A stretch of DNA of 64,000 bases from Hydractinia symbiolongicarpus. Its lineage: Eukaryota; Cnidaria; Hydrozoa; Anthoathecata; Hydractiniidae. Below are positions 38,824 through 52,500 of the stretch, one piece after another. How positions within the stretch are numbered: the first letter of the stretch is position 1; the number at the start of each line of letters is the position of its first letter. The translations under genes were made by a program, and so were the position numbers. The stretch is from assembly GCF_029227915.1 (NCBI RefSeq), contig NC_079884.1, positions 31,932,001 through 31,996,000 on the forward strand, read 5' to 3'. The notes under the pieces are model-generated. The model was not told where the DNA came from, made no database searches, and saw only the letters and a program-made list of their open reading frames with translations.

Positions 38824-41800
38824 CACCACTAAGACGCATGAGACTTGTAGTTTTTAAACTTTTTTTCATTTTTGATGAGACGCTGAATAAAAGAAGTTTA
38901 ATCGCCGGCAAACGAAAACCCGCGATTTCCCGTAAATCCCGGGCTTGGCCCGTATAGTTGAATGTATATAAAGAAAGTAACCAAGGAGTAAACTTATTTC
39001 CCGAACGATTTTTCAAATTATTTCTTCACCACTAGAACGAATGAGACTTGTAGTTTTCAAAAAATTTTCATTTTTAATGAGACGCTTAATGAAAAAGGTT
39101 TAATCGCCGGCAAACGAAAACCCGCGATTTCCCGTAAATCCCGGGCTTGTCCCGTATAGTCGAATGTATACAAAGAAAGTACCCTGTGAGTAAACTCATT
39201 TCCAGAACGATTTTTTAAATTATCTTTTCACCACTAAATCGCATGGGACTTGTAGTTTTCAAAAATGTTTTCATTTTTGATGAGACGCTGATTAAAAGAA
39301 GTTTAATCGCCGGCAAAGGAAAACCTGCGATTTCCCGTAAATCCCAGACTCTGCCCGTATAGTCAAAAGTATACAAAGAAAGTACCCAGGGAGTAAACTC
39401 ATTTCCCAAACGACTTTTTAAATTATTATTTCACCACTAAAGCCCATGAGACTTGTAGTTTTTAAAAATGTTTTCATTTTTGATGAGACGCTAAATAAAA
39501 GAAGTTTAATCGCCGGCAAACGAAAACCCGCGATTTCCCGTAAATCCCGGACTCGGCCCGTATAGTCGAATGTATACAAAGAAAGTACCCTGTGAGTAAA
39601 CTCATTTCCAGAAGGATTTTTTAAATTATTTTTTCACCACTAAAACGCATAAGATTTGTAGTTTTCAAAAATGTTTTCATTTTTGCTGAGACGCTGAATA
39701 AAAGAAGTTTAATCGCCGGCAAATGAAAACCCGCGATTTCCCGTAAATCCCAGGCTTGGCCCGTATAGTCAAAAGTATACAAAGAAAGTACCCAGGGAGT
39801 AAACTCATTTCCCGAACGATTTTTTAAATTATTTTTTCACCACTAAGACGCATGAGACTTGTAGTTTTCAAACTTTTTTTCATTTTTGATGAAACGCTGA
39901 ATAAAAGAAGTTTAATCGCCGGCAAACGAAAACCTGCGATTTCCCGTAAATCCCGGGCTTGGCCCGTATAGTTGAATGTATATAAAGAAAGTAACCAAGG
40001 AGTAAACTTATTTCCCGAACGATTTTTCAAATTATTTCTTCACCACTAGAACGAATGAGACTTGTAGTTTTCAAAAAATTTTCATTTTTAATGAGACGCT
40101 TAATGAAAGAGGTTTAATCGCCGGCAAACGAAAACCCGCGATTTCCCGTAAATCCCGGGCTTGTCCCGTATAGTGGAATGTATACAAAGAAAGTACCCTG
40201 TGAGTAAACTCATTTCCAGAACGATTTTTTAAATTATCTTTTCACCACTAAATCGCATGAGACTTGTAGTTTTCAAAAATGTATTCATTTTTGATGAGAC
40301 GCTGATTAAAAGAAGTTTAATCGCCGGCAAAGGAAAACCTGCGATTTCCCGTAAATCCCAGACTCGGCCCGTATAGTCAAAAGTATACAAAGAAAGTACC
40401 CAGGGAGTAAACTCATTTCCCAAACGACTTTTTAAATTATTATTTCACCACTAAAGCCCATGAGACTTGTAGTTTTTAAAAATGTTTTCATTTTTGATGA
40501 GACGCTGAATAAAAGAAGTTTAATTGCCGGCAAACGAAAACCCGCGATTTCCCGTAAATCCCGGACTCGGCTCGTATAGTCAAAAGTATACAAAGAAAGT
40601 ACCCAGGGAGTAAACTCATTTCCCGAACGATTTTTTAAATTACTTTTTTCACCACTAAAACGCATGAGACCTGTAGTTTTTAAAAACATTTTCATTTTTG
40701 ATGAGACGCTTAATGAAAGAGGTTTAATCGCCGGCAAACGAAAACCCCCGATTTCCTGTAAATCCCGGGCTTGGCCCTTATAGTCAAAAGTATACAAAGA
40801 AAGTACCCAGGGAGTAAACTCATTTCCTGAACGATTTTTTTAAATTATTTTTTCACCACTAAAACGCATGAGACTTGTAGTTTTCAAAAATGTTTTCATT
40901 TTTGATGAGACGCTGAATAAAAGAAGTTTAATCGCCGGCAAACGAAAACCTGCGATTTCCCGTAAATCCCAGACTCAGCCCGTATAGTCAAAAGTATACA
41001 AAGAAAATACCCAGGGAGTAAACTCATTTCCCGAACGATTTTTTAAATTATTATTTCACCACTAAAGCCCATGAGACTTGTAGTTTTTAAAAATATTTTC
41101 ATTTTTGATGAGACGCTTAATGAAAGAGGTTTAATCGCCGGCAAATGAAAACCCGCGATTTCCCGTAAATCCCGGGCTTGGCCCGTATAGTCAAAAGTAT
41201 ACAAAGAAAGTACCCAGGGAGTAAACTCATTTCCCGAACGATTTTTTAAATTATCTTTTCACCACTAAAACGCATGAGACTTGCAGTTTTCAAAAATGTT
41301 TTCATTTTTTATGAGACACTTAATGAAAGAGGTTTAATCGCCGGCAAACGAAATCCCGCGATTTCCCGTAAATCCCGGGCTTGGCCCGTATAGTCGAATG
41401 TATACAAAGAAAGTACCCAAGGAGTAAACTCATTTCCAGATCGATTTTTTAAATTACTTTTTTCACCACTAAAACGCATAGGACTTGTAGTTTTCAAAAA
41501 TGTTTTCATTTTTGATGAGACGCTGAATAAAAGAAGTTTAATTGCCGGCAAACGAAAACCTGCGATTTCCCGTAAATCCCGGACTCGGCCCGTATAGTCA
41601 AAAGTATACAAAGAAAGTACCCAGGGAGTAAACTCATTTCCCGAACAATTTTTCAAATTCTTTTTTCACCACTAAGACGCATGAAACTTGTAGTTTTCAA
41701 ACTTTTTTTCATTTTTGATGAGACGCTGAATAAAAGAAGTTTAATCGCCGGCAAACGAAAACCCGCGATTTCCCGTAAATCCCGGGCTTGGCCCGTATAG

Positions 41801-42274
41801 TTGAATGTATATAAAGAAAGTAACCAAGGAGTAAACTTATTTCCCGAACGATTTTTCAAATTATTTCTTCACCACTAAAACGAATGAGACTTGTAGTTTT
41901 CAAAAGATTTTCATTCTTAATGAGACGCTTAATGAAAGAGGTTTAATCGCCGGCAAACGAAAACCCGCGATTTCCCGTGAATCCCGGGCTTGTCCCGTAT
42001 AGTCGAATGTATACAAAGAAAGTACCCTGTGAGTAAACTCAATTCCAGAACGATTTTTTAAATTATCTTTTCACCACTAAATCGCATGAGACTTGTAGTT
42101 TTCAAAAATGTTTTCATTTTTGATGAGACGCTGAATAAAAGAAGTTTAATCGCCGGCAAAGGAAAACCTGCGATTTCCCGTAAATCCCAGACTCGCCCCG
42201 TATAGTCAAAAGTATACAAAGAAAGTACCCAGGGAGTAAACTCATTTCCCAAACGACTTTTTAAATTATTATTT
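38824..42274. repeat. 17-mer higher-order repeat, copy 1 (3,451 bp)
   Basis: The unit runs from an E-class monomer (CACCACTAAGACGC at 38,824) through 17 monomers, and starts again at 42,275. It contains three E-class units (38,829, 39,843 and about 41,675), and E, C, D, B runs recur inside it about 5 monomers apart. Copy 2 follows directly. By eye I found three differences: one T in a T run (about 39,625 against 43,080), GCATGAGAC against GCATGAAAC (39,850 and 43,301), and CATAGGAC against CATAAGAC (41,479 and 44,929). That is about 99.9% identity. Confidence 0.92.
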
Positions 42275-42300
42275 CACCACTAAGACGCATGAGACTTGTA
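42255..42300. repeat. Duplication junction between the 17-mer copies
   Basis: The leader ACTTTTTAAATTATTATTTC is elsewhere followed by CACCACTAAAGCCC (as at 39,430 and 45,725), but here by CACCACTAAGACGC. The crossover must lie within the shared CACCACTAA word, which is the boundary used for monomer phase. Confidence 0.85.
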
Positions 42301-45300
42301 GTTTTTAAACTTTTTTTCATTTTTGATGAGACGCTGAATAAAAGAAGTTTAATCGCCGGCAAACGAAAACCCGCGATTTCCCGTAAATCCCGGGCTTGGC
42401 CCGTATAGTTGAATGTATATAAAGAAAGTAACCAAGGAGTAAACTTATTTCCCGAACGATTTTTCAAATTATTTCTTCACCACTAGAACGAATGAGACTT
42501 GTAGTTTTCAAAAAATTTTCATTTTTAATGAGACGCTTAATGAAAAAGGTTTAATCGCCGGCAAACGAAAACCCGCGATTTCCCGTAAATCCCGGGCTTG
42601 TCCCGTATAGTCGAATGTATACAAAGAAAGTACCCTGTGAGTAAACTCATTTCCAGAACGATTTTTTAAATTATCTTTTCACCACTAAATCGCATGGGAC
42701 TTGTAGTTTTCAAAAATGTTTTCATTTTTGATGAGACGCTGATTAAAAGAAGTTTAATCGCCGGCAAAGGAAAACCTGCGATTTCCCGTAAATCCCAGAC
42801 TCTGCCCGTATAGTCAAAAGTATACAAAGAAAGTACCCAGGGAGTAAACTCATTTCCCAAACGACTTTTTAAATTATTATTTCACCACTAAAGCCCATGA
42901 GACTTGTAGTTTTTAAAAATGTTTTCATTTTTGATGAGACGCTAAATAAAAGAAGTTTAATCGCCGGCAAACGAAAACCCGCGATTTCCCGTAAATCCCG
43001 GACTCGGCCCGTATAGTCGAATGTATACAAAGAAAGTACCCTGTGAGTAAACTCATTTCCAGAAGGATTTTTTAAATTATTTTTCACCACTAAAACGCAT
43101 AAGATTTGTAGTTTTCAAAAATGTTTTCATTTTTGCTGAGACGCTGAATAAAAGAAGTTTAATCGCCGGCAAATGAAAACCCGCGATTTCCCGTAAATCC
43201 CAGGCTTGGCCCGTATAGTCAAAAGTATACAAAGAAAGTACCCAGGGAGTAAACTCATTTCCCGAACGATTTTTTAAATTATTTTTTCACCACTAAGACG
43301 CATGAAACTTGTAGTTTTCAAACTTTTTTTCATTTTTGATGAAACGCTGAATAAAAGAAGTTTAATCGCCGGCAAACGAAAACCTGCGATTTCCCGTAAA
43401 TCCCGGGCTTGGCCCGTATAGTTGAATGTATATAAAGAAAGTAACCAAGGAGTAAACTTATTTCCCGAACGATTTTTCAAATTATTTCTTCACCACTAGA
43501 ACGAATGAGACTTGTAGTTTTCAAAAAATTTTCATTTTTAATGAGACGCTTAATGAAAGAGGTTTAATCGCCGGCAAACGAAAACCCGCGATTTCCCGTA
43601 AATCCCGGGCTTGTCCCGTATAGTGGAATGTATACAAAGAAAGTACCCTGTGAGTAAACTCATTTCCAGAACGATTTTTTAAATTATCTTTTCACCACTA
43701 AATCGCATGAGACTTGTAGTTTTCAAAAATGTATTCATTTTTGATGAGACGCTGATTAAAAGAAGTTTAATCGCCGGCAAAGGAAAACCTGCGATTTCCC
43801 GTAAATCCCAGACTCGGCCCGTATAGTCAAAAGTATACAAAGAAAGTACCCAGGGAGTAAACTCATTTCCCAAACGACTTTTTAAATTATTATTTCACCA
43901 CTAAAGCCCATGAGACTTGTAGTTTTTAAAAATGTTTTCATTTTTGATGAGACGCTGAATAAAAGAAGTTTAATTGCCGGCAAACGAAAACCCGCGATTT
44001 CCCGTAAATCCCGGACTCGGCTCGTATAGTCAAAAGTATACAAAGAAAGTACCCAGGGAGTAAACTCATTTCCCGAACGATTTTTTAAATTACTTTTTTC
44101 ACCACTAAAACGCATGAGACCTGTAGTTTTTAAAAACATTTTCATTTTTGATGAGACGCTTAATGAAAGAGGTTTAATCGCCGGCAAACGAAAACCCCCG
44201 ATTTCCTGTAAATCCCGGGCTTGGCCCTTATAGTCAAAAGTATACAAAGAAAGTACCCAGGGAGTAAACTCATTTCCTGAACGATTTTTTTAAATTATTT
44301 TTTCACCACTAAAACGCATGAGACTTGTAGTTTTCAAAAATGTTTTCATTTTTGATGAGACGCTGAATAAAAGAAGTTTAATCGCCGGCAAACGAAAACC
44401 TGCGATTTCCCGTAAATCCCAGACTCAGCCCGTATAGTCAAAAGTATACAAAGAAAATACCCAGGGAGTAAACTCATTTCCCGAACGATTTTTTAAATTA
44501 TTATTTCACCACTAAAGCCCATGAGACTTGTAGTTTTTAAAAATATTTTCATTTTTGATGAGACGCTTAATGAAAGAGGTTTAATCGCCGGCAAATGAAA
44601 ACCCGCGATTTCCCGTAAATCCCGGGCTTGGCCCGTATAGTCAAAAGTATACAAAGAAAGTACCCAGGGAGTAAACTCATTTCCCGAACGATTTTTTAAA
44701 TTATCTTTTCACCACTAAAACGCATGAGACTTGCAGTTTTCAAAAATGTTTTCATTTTTTATGAGACACTTAATGAAAGAGGTTTAATCGCCGGCAAACG
44801 AAATCCCGCGATTTCCCGTAAATCCCGGGCTTGGCCCGTATAGTCGAATGTATACAAAGAAAGTACCCAAGGAGTAAACTCATTTCCAGATCGATTTTTT
44901 AAATTACTTTTTTCACCACTAAAACGCATAAGACTTGTAGTTTTCAAAAATGTTTTCATTTTTGATGAGACGCTGAATAAAAGAAGTTTAATTGCCGGCA
45001 AACGAAAACCTGCGATTTCCCGTAAATCCCGGACTCGGCCCGTATAGTCAAAAGTATACAAAGAAAGTACCCAGGGAGTAAACTCATTTCCCGAACAATT
45101 TTTCAAATTCTTTTTTCACCACTAAGACGCATGAAACTTGTAGTTTTCAAACTTTTTTTCATTTTTGATGAGACGCTGAATAAAAGAAGTTTAATCGCCG
45201 GCAAACGAAAACCCGCGATTTCCCGTAAATCCCGGGCTTGGCCCGTATAGTTGAATGTATATAAAGAAAGTAACCAAGGAGTAAACTTATTTCCCGAACG

Positions 45301-45724
45301 ATTTTTCAAATTATTTCTTCACCACTAAAACGAATGAGACTTGTAGTTTTCAAAAGATTTTCATTCTTAATGAGACGCTTAATGAAAGAGGTTTAATCGC
45401 CGGCAAACGAAAACCCGCGATTTCCCGTGAATCCCGGGCTTGTCCCGTATAGTCGAATGTATACAAAGAAAGTACCCTGTGAGTAAACTCAATTCCAGAA
45501 CGATTTTTTAAATTATCTTTTCACCACTAAATCGCATGAGACTTGTAGTTTTCAAAAATGTTTTCATTTTTGATGAGACGCTGAATAAAAGAAGTTTAAT
45601 CGCCGGCAAAGGAAAACCTGCGATTTCCCGTAAATCCCAGACTCGCCCCGTATAGTCAAAAGTATACAAAGAAAGTACCCAGGGAGTAAACTCATTTCCC
45701 AAACGACTTTTTAAATTATTATTT
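42275..45724. repeat. 17-mer higher-order repeat, copy 2 (3,450 bp)
   Basis: This is the direct tandem duplicate of 38,824-42,274. It is joined to copy 1 through a hybrid monomer whose leader (ATTATTATTTCACC) belongs to the B class and whose body (AAGACGCATG, AAACTTTTTTTC) belongs to the E class. After 45,725 a normal B unit (AAAGCCCATG) follows the same leader, so the exchange point lies in or next to CACCACTAA. Confidence 0.92.
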
Positions 45725-48700
45725 CACCACTAAAGCCCATGAGACTTGTAGTTTTTAAAAATGTTTTCATTTTTGATGAGACGCTGAATAAAAGAAGTTT
45801 AATCTCCGGCAAACGAAAACCCGCGATTTCCCGTAAATCCCGGACTCGGCCCGTATAGTCAAAAGTATACAAAGAAAGTACCAAGGGAGTAAACTCATTT
45901 CCCGAACGATTTTTTAAATTATTATTTCACCACTAAAACGCATGAGACCTGTAGTTTTTAAAAACATTTTCATTTTTGATGAGACGCTTAATGAAAGAGG
46001 TTTAATCGCCGGCAAACAAAAACCCGCGATTTCCTGTAAATCCCAGGCTTGGCCCTTATAGTCAAAAGTATACAAAGAAAGTACCCAGGGAGTAAACTCA
46101 TTTCCCGAACGATTTTTTTAAATTATTTTTTCACCACTAAGACGCATGAGACTTGTAGTTTTCAAACTTTTTTTCATTTTTGATGAGACGCTGAATAAAA
46201 GAAGTTTAATCGCCGGCAAACGAAAACCCGCGATTTCCCGTAAATCCCGGGCTTGACCCGTATAGTCAAAAGTATACAAAGAAAGTACCCAGGGAGAAAA
46301 CTCATTTCCCGAACGATTTTTTAAATTATCTTTTCACCACTAAAACGCATGAGACTTGCAGTTTTCAAAAATGTTTTCATTTTTTATGAGACGCTTAATG
46401 AAAGAGGTTTAATCGCCGGCAAACGAAATCCCGCGATTTCCCGTAAATCCCGGGCTTGGCCCGTATAGTCGAATGTATACAAAGAAAGTACCCAAGGAGT
46501 AAAATCATTTCCAGATCGATTTTTTAAATTACTTTTTCACCACTAAAACGCATAAGACTTGTAGTTTTCAAAAATGTTTTCATTTTTGATGAGACGCTGA
46601 ATAAAAGAAGTTTAATTGCCGGCAAACGAAAACCTGCGATTTCCCGTAAATCCCGGACTCGGCCCGTATAGTCAAAAGTATTCAAAGAAAGTTCCCAGGG
46701 AGTAAACTCATTTCCAAAACGATTTTTTAAATTATTATTACACCACTAAAGCCCATGAGACTTGTAGTTTTTAAAAATGTTTTCATTTTTGATGAGACGC
46801 TGAATAAAAGAAGTTTAATCGCCGGCAAACGAAAACCCGCGATTTCCCGTAAATCCCGGACTCGGCCCGTATAGTCAAAAGTATACAAAGAAAGTACCCA
46901 GGGAGTAAACTCATTTCCCGAACGATTTTTTTAAATTATTATTTCACCACTAAAACGCATGAGACCTGTAGTTTTTAAAAACATTTTCATTTTTGATGAG
47001 ACGCTTAATGAAAGAGGTTTAATCGCCGGCAAACGAAAACCCGCGATTTCCTGTAAATCCCGGGCTTGGCCCTTATAGTCAAAAGTATACAAAGAAAGTA
47101 CCCAGGGAGTAAACTCATTTCCCGAACGATTTTTATAAATTATTTTTTCACCACTAAAACGCATGAGACTTGTAGTTTTCAAAAATGTTTTCATTTTTGA
47201 TGAGACGCTGAATAAAAGAAGTTTAATCGCCGGCAAACGAAAACCTGCGATTTCCCGTAAATCCCAGACTCAGCCCGTATAGTCAAAAGTATACAAAGAA
47301 AATACCCAGGGAGTAAACTCATTTCCCGGACGATTTTTTGAATTATTATTTCACCACTAAAGCCCATGAGACTTGTAGTTTTTAAAAATATTTTCATTTT
47401 TGATGAGACGCTTAATGAAAGAGGTTTAATCGCCGGCAAATGAAAACCCGCGATTTTCCGTAAATCCCGGGCTTGGCCCGTATAGTCAAAAGTATACAAA
47501 GAAAGTACCCAGGGAGTAAACTCATTTCCCGAACGATTTTTTAAATTATCTTTTCACCACTAAAACGCATGAGACTTGTAGTTTTCAAAAATGTTTTCAT
47601 TTTTGATGAGACGCTTAATGAAAGAGGTTTAATCGCCGGCAAACGAAATCCCGCGATTTCCCGTAAATCCCGGGCTTGGCCCGTATAGTCGAATGTATAC
47701 AAAGAAAGTACCCAAGGAGTAAACTCATTTCCAGATCGATTTTTTAAATTACTTTTTTCACTACTAAGACGCATGAGACTTGTAGTTTTCAAACTTTTTT
47801 TCATTTTTGATGAGACGCTGAATAAAAGATGTTTAATCGCCGGCAGACGAAAACCCGCGATTTCCCGTAAATCCCGGGCTTGGCCCGTATAGTTGAATGT
47901 ATATAAAGAAAGTAACCAAGGAGTAAACTTATTTCCCGAACGATTTTTCAAATTATTTCTTCACCACTAGAACGAATGAGACTTGTAGTTTTCAAAAGAT
48001 TTTCATTCTTAATGAGACGCTTAATGAAAGAGGTTTAATCGCCGGCAAACGAAAACCCGCGATTTCCCGTAAATCCCGGGCTTGTCCCGTATAGTCGAAT
48101 GTATACAAAGAAAGTACCCTGTGAGTAAACTCATTTCCAGAACGATTTTTTAAATTATCTTTTCACCACTAAATCGCATGAGACTTGTAGTTTTCAAAAA
48201 TGTTTTCATTTTTGATGAGACGCTGAATAAAAGAAGTTTAATCGCCGGCAAAGGAAAACCTGCGATTTCCCGTAAATCCCAGACTCGGCCCGTATAGTCA
48301 AAAGTATACAACGAAAGTACCCAGGGAGTAAACTCATTTCCCAAACGACTTTTTAAATTATTATTTCACCACTAAAGCCCAAGAGACTTGCAGTTTTTAA
48401 AAATGTTTTCATTTTTGATGAGACGCTGAATAAAAGAAGTTTAATCGCCGGCAAACGAAAACCCGCGATTTCCCGTAAATCCCGGACTCGGCCCGTATAG
48501 TCAAAAGTATACAAAGAAAGTACCCAGGGAGTAAACTCATTTCCCGAACGATTTTTTAAATTATCTTTTCACCACTAAAACGCATGAGACTTGTAGTTTT
48601 CAAAAATGTTTTCATTTTTGATGAGACGCTTAATGAAAGAGGTTTAATCGCCGGCAAACGAAATCCCGCGATTTCCCGTAAATCCCGGGCTTGGCCCGTA

Positions 48701-49224
48701 TAGTCGAAGGTATACAAAGAAAGTACCCAAGGAGTAAACTCATTTCCAGATCGATTTTTTAAATTACTTTTTTCACCACTAAAACGCATAAGACTTGTAG
48801 TTTTCAAAAATGTTTTCATTTTTGATGAGACGCTGAATAAAAGAAGTTTAATTGCCGGCAAACGAAAACCTGCGATTTCCCGTAAATCCCGGACTCGGCC
48901 CGTATAGTCAAAAGTATACAAAGAAAGTACCCAGGGAGTAAACTCATTTCCCGAACGATTTTTTAAATTATTTTTTCACCACTAAGACGCATGAGACTTA
49001 TAGTTTTCAAACTTTTTTTCATTTTTGATGAGACGCTGAATAAAAGATGTTTAATCGCCGGCAAACGAAAACCCGCGATTTTCCGTAAATCCCGGGCTTG
49101 GCCCGTATAGTTGAATGTATATAAAGAAAGTAACCAAGGAGTAAACTTATTTCCCGAACGATTTTTCAAATTATTTCTTCACCACTAGAACGAATGAGAC
49201 TTGTAGTTTTTAAAAGATTTTCAT

Positions 49225-49290
49225 TCTTAATGAGACGCTTAATGAATGAGGTTTAATCGCCGGCAAAGGAAAACCTGCGATTTCCCGTAA
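49225..49290. repeat. Hybrid monomer: C-class start, D-class end
   Basis: The unit starts as the C class (AGATTTTCATTCTTAATG) and after TTTAATCGCCGGC continues with the D-class word AAAGGAAAACCTGCG. In the parallel segment at 48.0-48.3 kb these belong to two successive monomers. One monomer length has been lost here, with the switch inside TTTAATCGCCGGC. Confidence 0.8.
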
Positions 49291-51599
49291 ATCCCAGACT
49301 CGGCCCGTATAGTCAAAAGTATACAAAGAAAGTACCCAGGGAGTAAACTCATTTCCCAAACGACTTTTTAAATTATTATTTCACCACTAAAGCCCATGAG
49401 ACTTGTAGTTTTTAAAAATGTTTTCATTTTTGATGAGACGCTGAATAAAAGAAGTTTAATCGCCGGCAAACGAAAACCCGCGATTTCCCGTAAATCCCGG
49501 ACTCGGCCCGTATAGTCAAAAGTATACAAAGAAAGTACCCAGGGAGTAAACTCATTTCCCGAACGATTTTTTAAATTATTATTTCACCACTAAAACGCAT
49601 GAGACCTGTAGTTTTTAAAAACATTTTCATTTTTGATGAGACGCTTAATGAAAGAGGTTTAATCGCCGGCAAACGAAAACCCGCGATTTCATGTAAATCC
49701 CGGGCTTGGCCCTTATAGTCAAAAGTATACAAAGAAAGTACCCAGGGAGTAAACTCATTTCCCGAACGATTTCTTTAAATTATTTTTTCACCACTAAAAC
49801 GCATGAGACTTGTAGTTTTCAAAAATGTTTTCATTTTTGATGAGACGCTGAATAAAAGAAGTTTAATCGCCGGCAAACGAAAACCTGCGATTTCCCGTAA
49901 ATCCCAGACTCAGCCCGTATAGTCAAAAGTATACAAAGAAAATACCCAGGGAGTAAACTCATTTCCCGAACGATTTTTTAAATTATTATTTCACCACTAA
50001 AGCCCATGAGACTTTTAGTTTTTAAAAATATTTTCATTTTTGATGAGACGCTTAATGAAAGAGGTTTAATCGCCGGCAAATGAAAACCCGCGATTTCCCG
50101 TAAATCCCGGGCTTGGCCCGTATAGTCAAAAGTATACAAAGAAAGTACCCAGGGAGTAAACTCATTTCCCGAACGATTTTTTAAATTATCTTTTCACCAC
50201 TAAAACGCATGAGACTTGCAGTTTTCAAAAATGTTTTCATTTTTTATGAGACGCTTAATGAAAGAGGTTTAATCGCCGCAAACGAAATCCCGCGATTTCC
50301 CGTAAATCCCGGGCTTGGCCCGTATAGTCGAATGTATACAAAGAAAGTACCCAAGGAGTAAACTCATTTCCAGATCGATTTTTTAAATTACTTTTTTCAC
50401 CACTAAAACGCATAAGACTTGTAGTTTTCAAAAATGTTTTCATTTTTGATGAGACGCTGAATAAAAGAAGTTTAATTGCCGGCAAACGAAAACCTGCGAT
50501 TTCCCGTAAATCCCGGACTCGGCCCGTATAGTCAAAAGTATACAAAGAAAGTACCCAGGGAGTAAACTCATTTCCCGAACAATTTTTTAAATTATTTTTT
50601 CACCACTAAGACGCATGAGACTTGTAGTTTTCAAACTTTTTTTCATTTTTGATGAGACGCTGAATAAAAGAAGTTTAATCGCCGGCAAACGAAAACCCGC
50701 GATTTCCCGTAAATCCCGGGCTTGGCCCGTATAGTTGAATGTATATAAAGAAAGTAACCAAGGAGTAAACTTATTTCCCGAACGATTTTTCAAATTATTT
50801 CTTCACCACTAGAACGAATGAGACTTGTAGTTTTCAAAAGATTTTCATTCTTAATGAGACGCTTAATGAAAGAGGTTTAATCGCCGGCAAACGAAAACCC
50901 GCGATTTCCCGTAAATCCCGGGCTTGTCCCGTATAGTCGAATGTATGCAAAGAAAGTACCCTGTGAGTAAACTCATTTCCAGAACGATTTTTTAAATTAT
51001 CTTTTCACCACTAAATCGCATGAGACTTGTAGTTTTCAAAAATGTTTTCATTTTTGATGAGACGCTGAATAAAAGAAGTTTAATCGCCGGCAAAGGAAAA
51101 CCTGCGATTTCCCGTAAATCCCAGACTCGGCCCGTATAGTCAAAAGTATACAAAGAAAGTACCCAGGGAGTAAACTCATTTCCCAAACGACTTTTTAAAT
51201 TATTATTTCACCACTAAAGCCCATGAGACTTGTAGTTTTTAAAAATGTTTTCATTTTTGATGAGACGCTTAATGAAAGAGGTTTAATCGCCGGCAAACAA
51301 AAACCGGCGATTTCCTGTAAATCCCGGGATTGGCCCGTATAGTCGAATGTATACAAAGAAAGTACCCAAGGAGTAAACTCATTTCCAGATCGATTTTTTA
51401 AATTACTTTTTTCACCACTAAAACGCATAAGACTTGTAGTTTTCAAAAATGTTTTCATTTTTGATGAGACGCTGAATAAAAGAAGTTTAATTGCCGGCAA
51501 ACGAAAACCTGCGATTTCCCGTAAATCCCGGACTCGGCCCGTATAGTCAAAAGTATACAAAGAAAGTACCCAGGGAGTAAACTCATTTCCCGAACAATT

Positions 51600-51660
51600 T
51601 TTTAAATTATTTTTTCACCACTAGAACGAATGAGACTTGTAGTTTTCAAAAGATTTTCAT
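51600..51660. repeat. Hybrid junction skipping an E-class monomer
   Basis: The leader GAACAATTTTTTAAATT, followed at 50,581 by an E unit (CACCACTAAGACGC), is here followed by a C unit (CACCACTAGAACGAATG). The switch again falls in CACCACTA (starting at 51,616), as at 42,275. Confidence 0.78.
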
Positions 51661-52500
51661 TCTTAATGAGACGCTTAATGAAAGAGGTTTAATCGCCGGC
51701 AAACGAAAACCCGCGATTTCCCGTAAATCCCGGGCTTGTCCCGTATAGTCGAATGTATACAAAGAAAGTACCCTGTGAGTAAACTCATTTCCAGAACGAT
51801 TTTTTAAATTATCTTTTCACCACTAAATCGCATGAGACTTGTAGTTTTCAAAAATGTTTTCATTTTTGATGAGACGCTGAATAAAAGAAGTTTAATCGCC
51901 GGCAAAGGAAAACCTGCGATTTCCCGTAAATCCCAGACTCGGCCCGTATAGTCAAAAGTATACAAAGAAAGTACCCAGGGAGTAAACTCATTTCCCAAAC
52001 GACTTTTTAAATTATTATTTCACCACTAAAGCCCATGAGACTTGTAGTTTTTAAAAATGTTTTCATTTTTGATGAGACGCTGAATAAAAGAAGTTTAATC
52101 GCCGGAAAACGAAAACCCGCGATTTCCCGTAAATCCCGGACTCGGCCCGTATAGTCAAAAGTATACAAAGAAAGTACCCAGGGAGTAAACTCATTTCCCG
52201 AACGATTTTTTAAATTATTATTTCACCACTAAAACGCATGAGACCTGTAGTTTTTAAAAACATTTTCATTTTTGATGAGACGCTTAATGAAAGAGGTTTA
52301 ATCGCCGGCAAACGAAAACCCGCGATTTCCTGTAAATCCCTGGCTTGGCCCTTATAGTCAAAAGTATACAAAGAAAGTACCCAGGGAGTAAACTCATTTC
52401 CCGAACGATTTTTTTAAATTATTTTTTCACCACTAAGACGCATGAGACTTGTAGTTTTCAAACTTTTTTTCATTTTTGATGAGACGCTGAATAAAAGAAG

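Larger units (their letters stand above)
45725..52500. repeat. Array block 9: E-class HOR family with variable unit number
   Basis: The block contains only satellite. E-class monomers lie near 46,140, 47,766, 48,982, 50,606 and 52,433. The E-to-C-to-D run near 47.95-48.35 kb recurs at 50.8-51.2 kb (offset 2,842 bp, 14 monomers), and its D unit again 812 bp later (4 monomers). G-class units lie near 45,950, 46,965, 49,605 and 52,245. The block reads as the same class series as the 17-mer, with units gained or lost by exchange at hybrid monomers. Confidence 0.8.

Noticed and set aside
47541-47951. Minus-strand open frame of 136 codons, with others of 96-121 codons (for example 40432-40797, 48556-48921, 54447-54812)
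   Set aside because: These are readings of the satellite itself. The unit is 203 bp, not a multiple of 3, so the frame shifts in each monomer. The longer frames appear where indels in T runs put two monomers in phase. There is no codon-level conservation, no start context and no resemblance to any protein family that I know.
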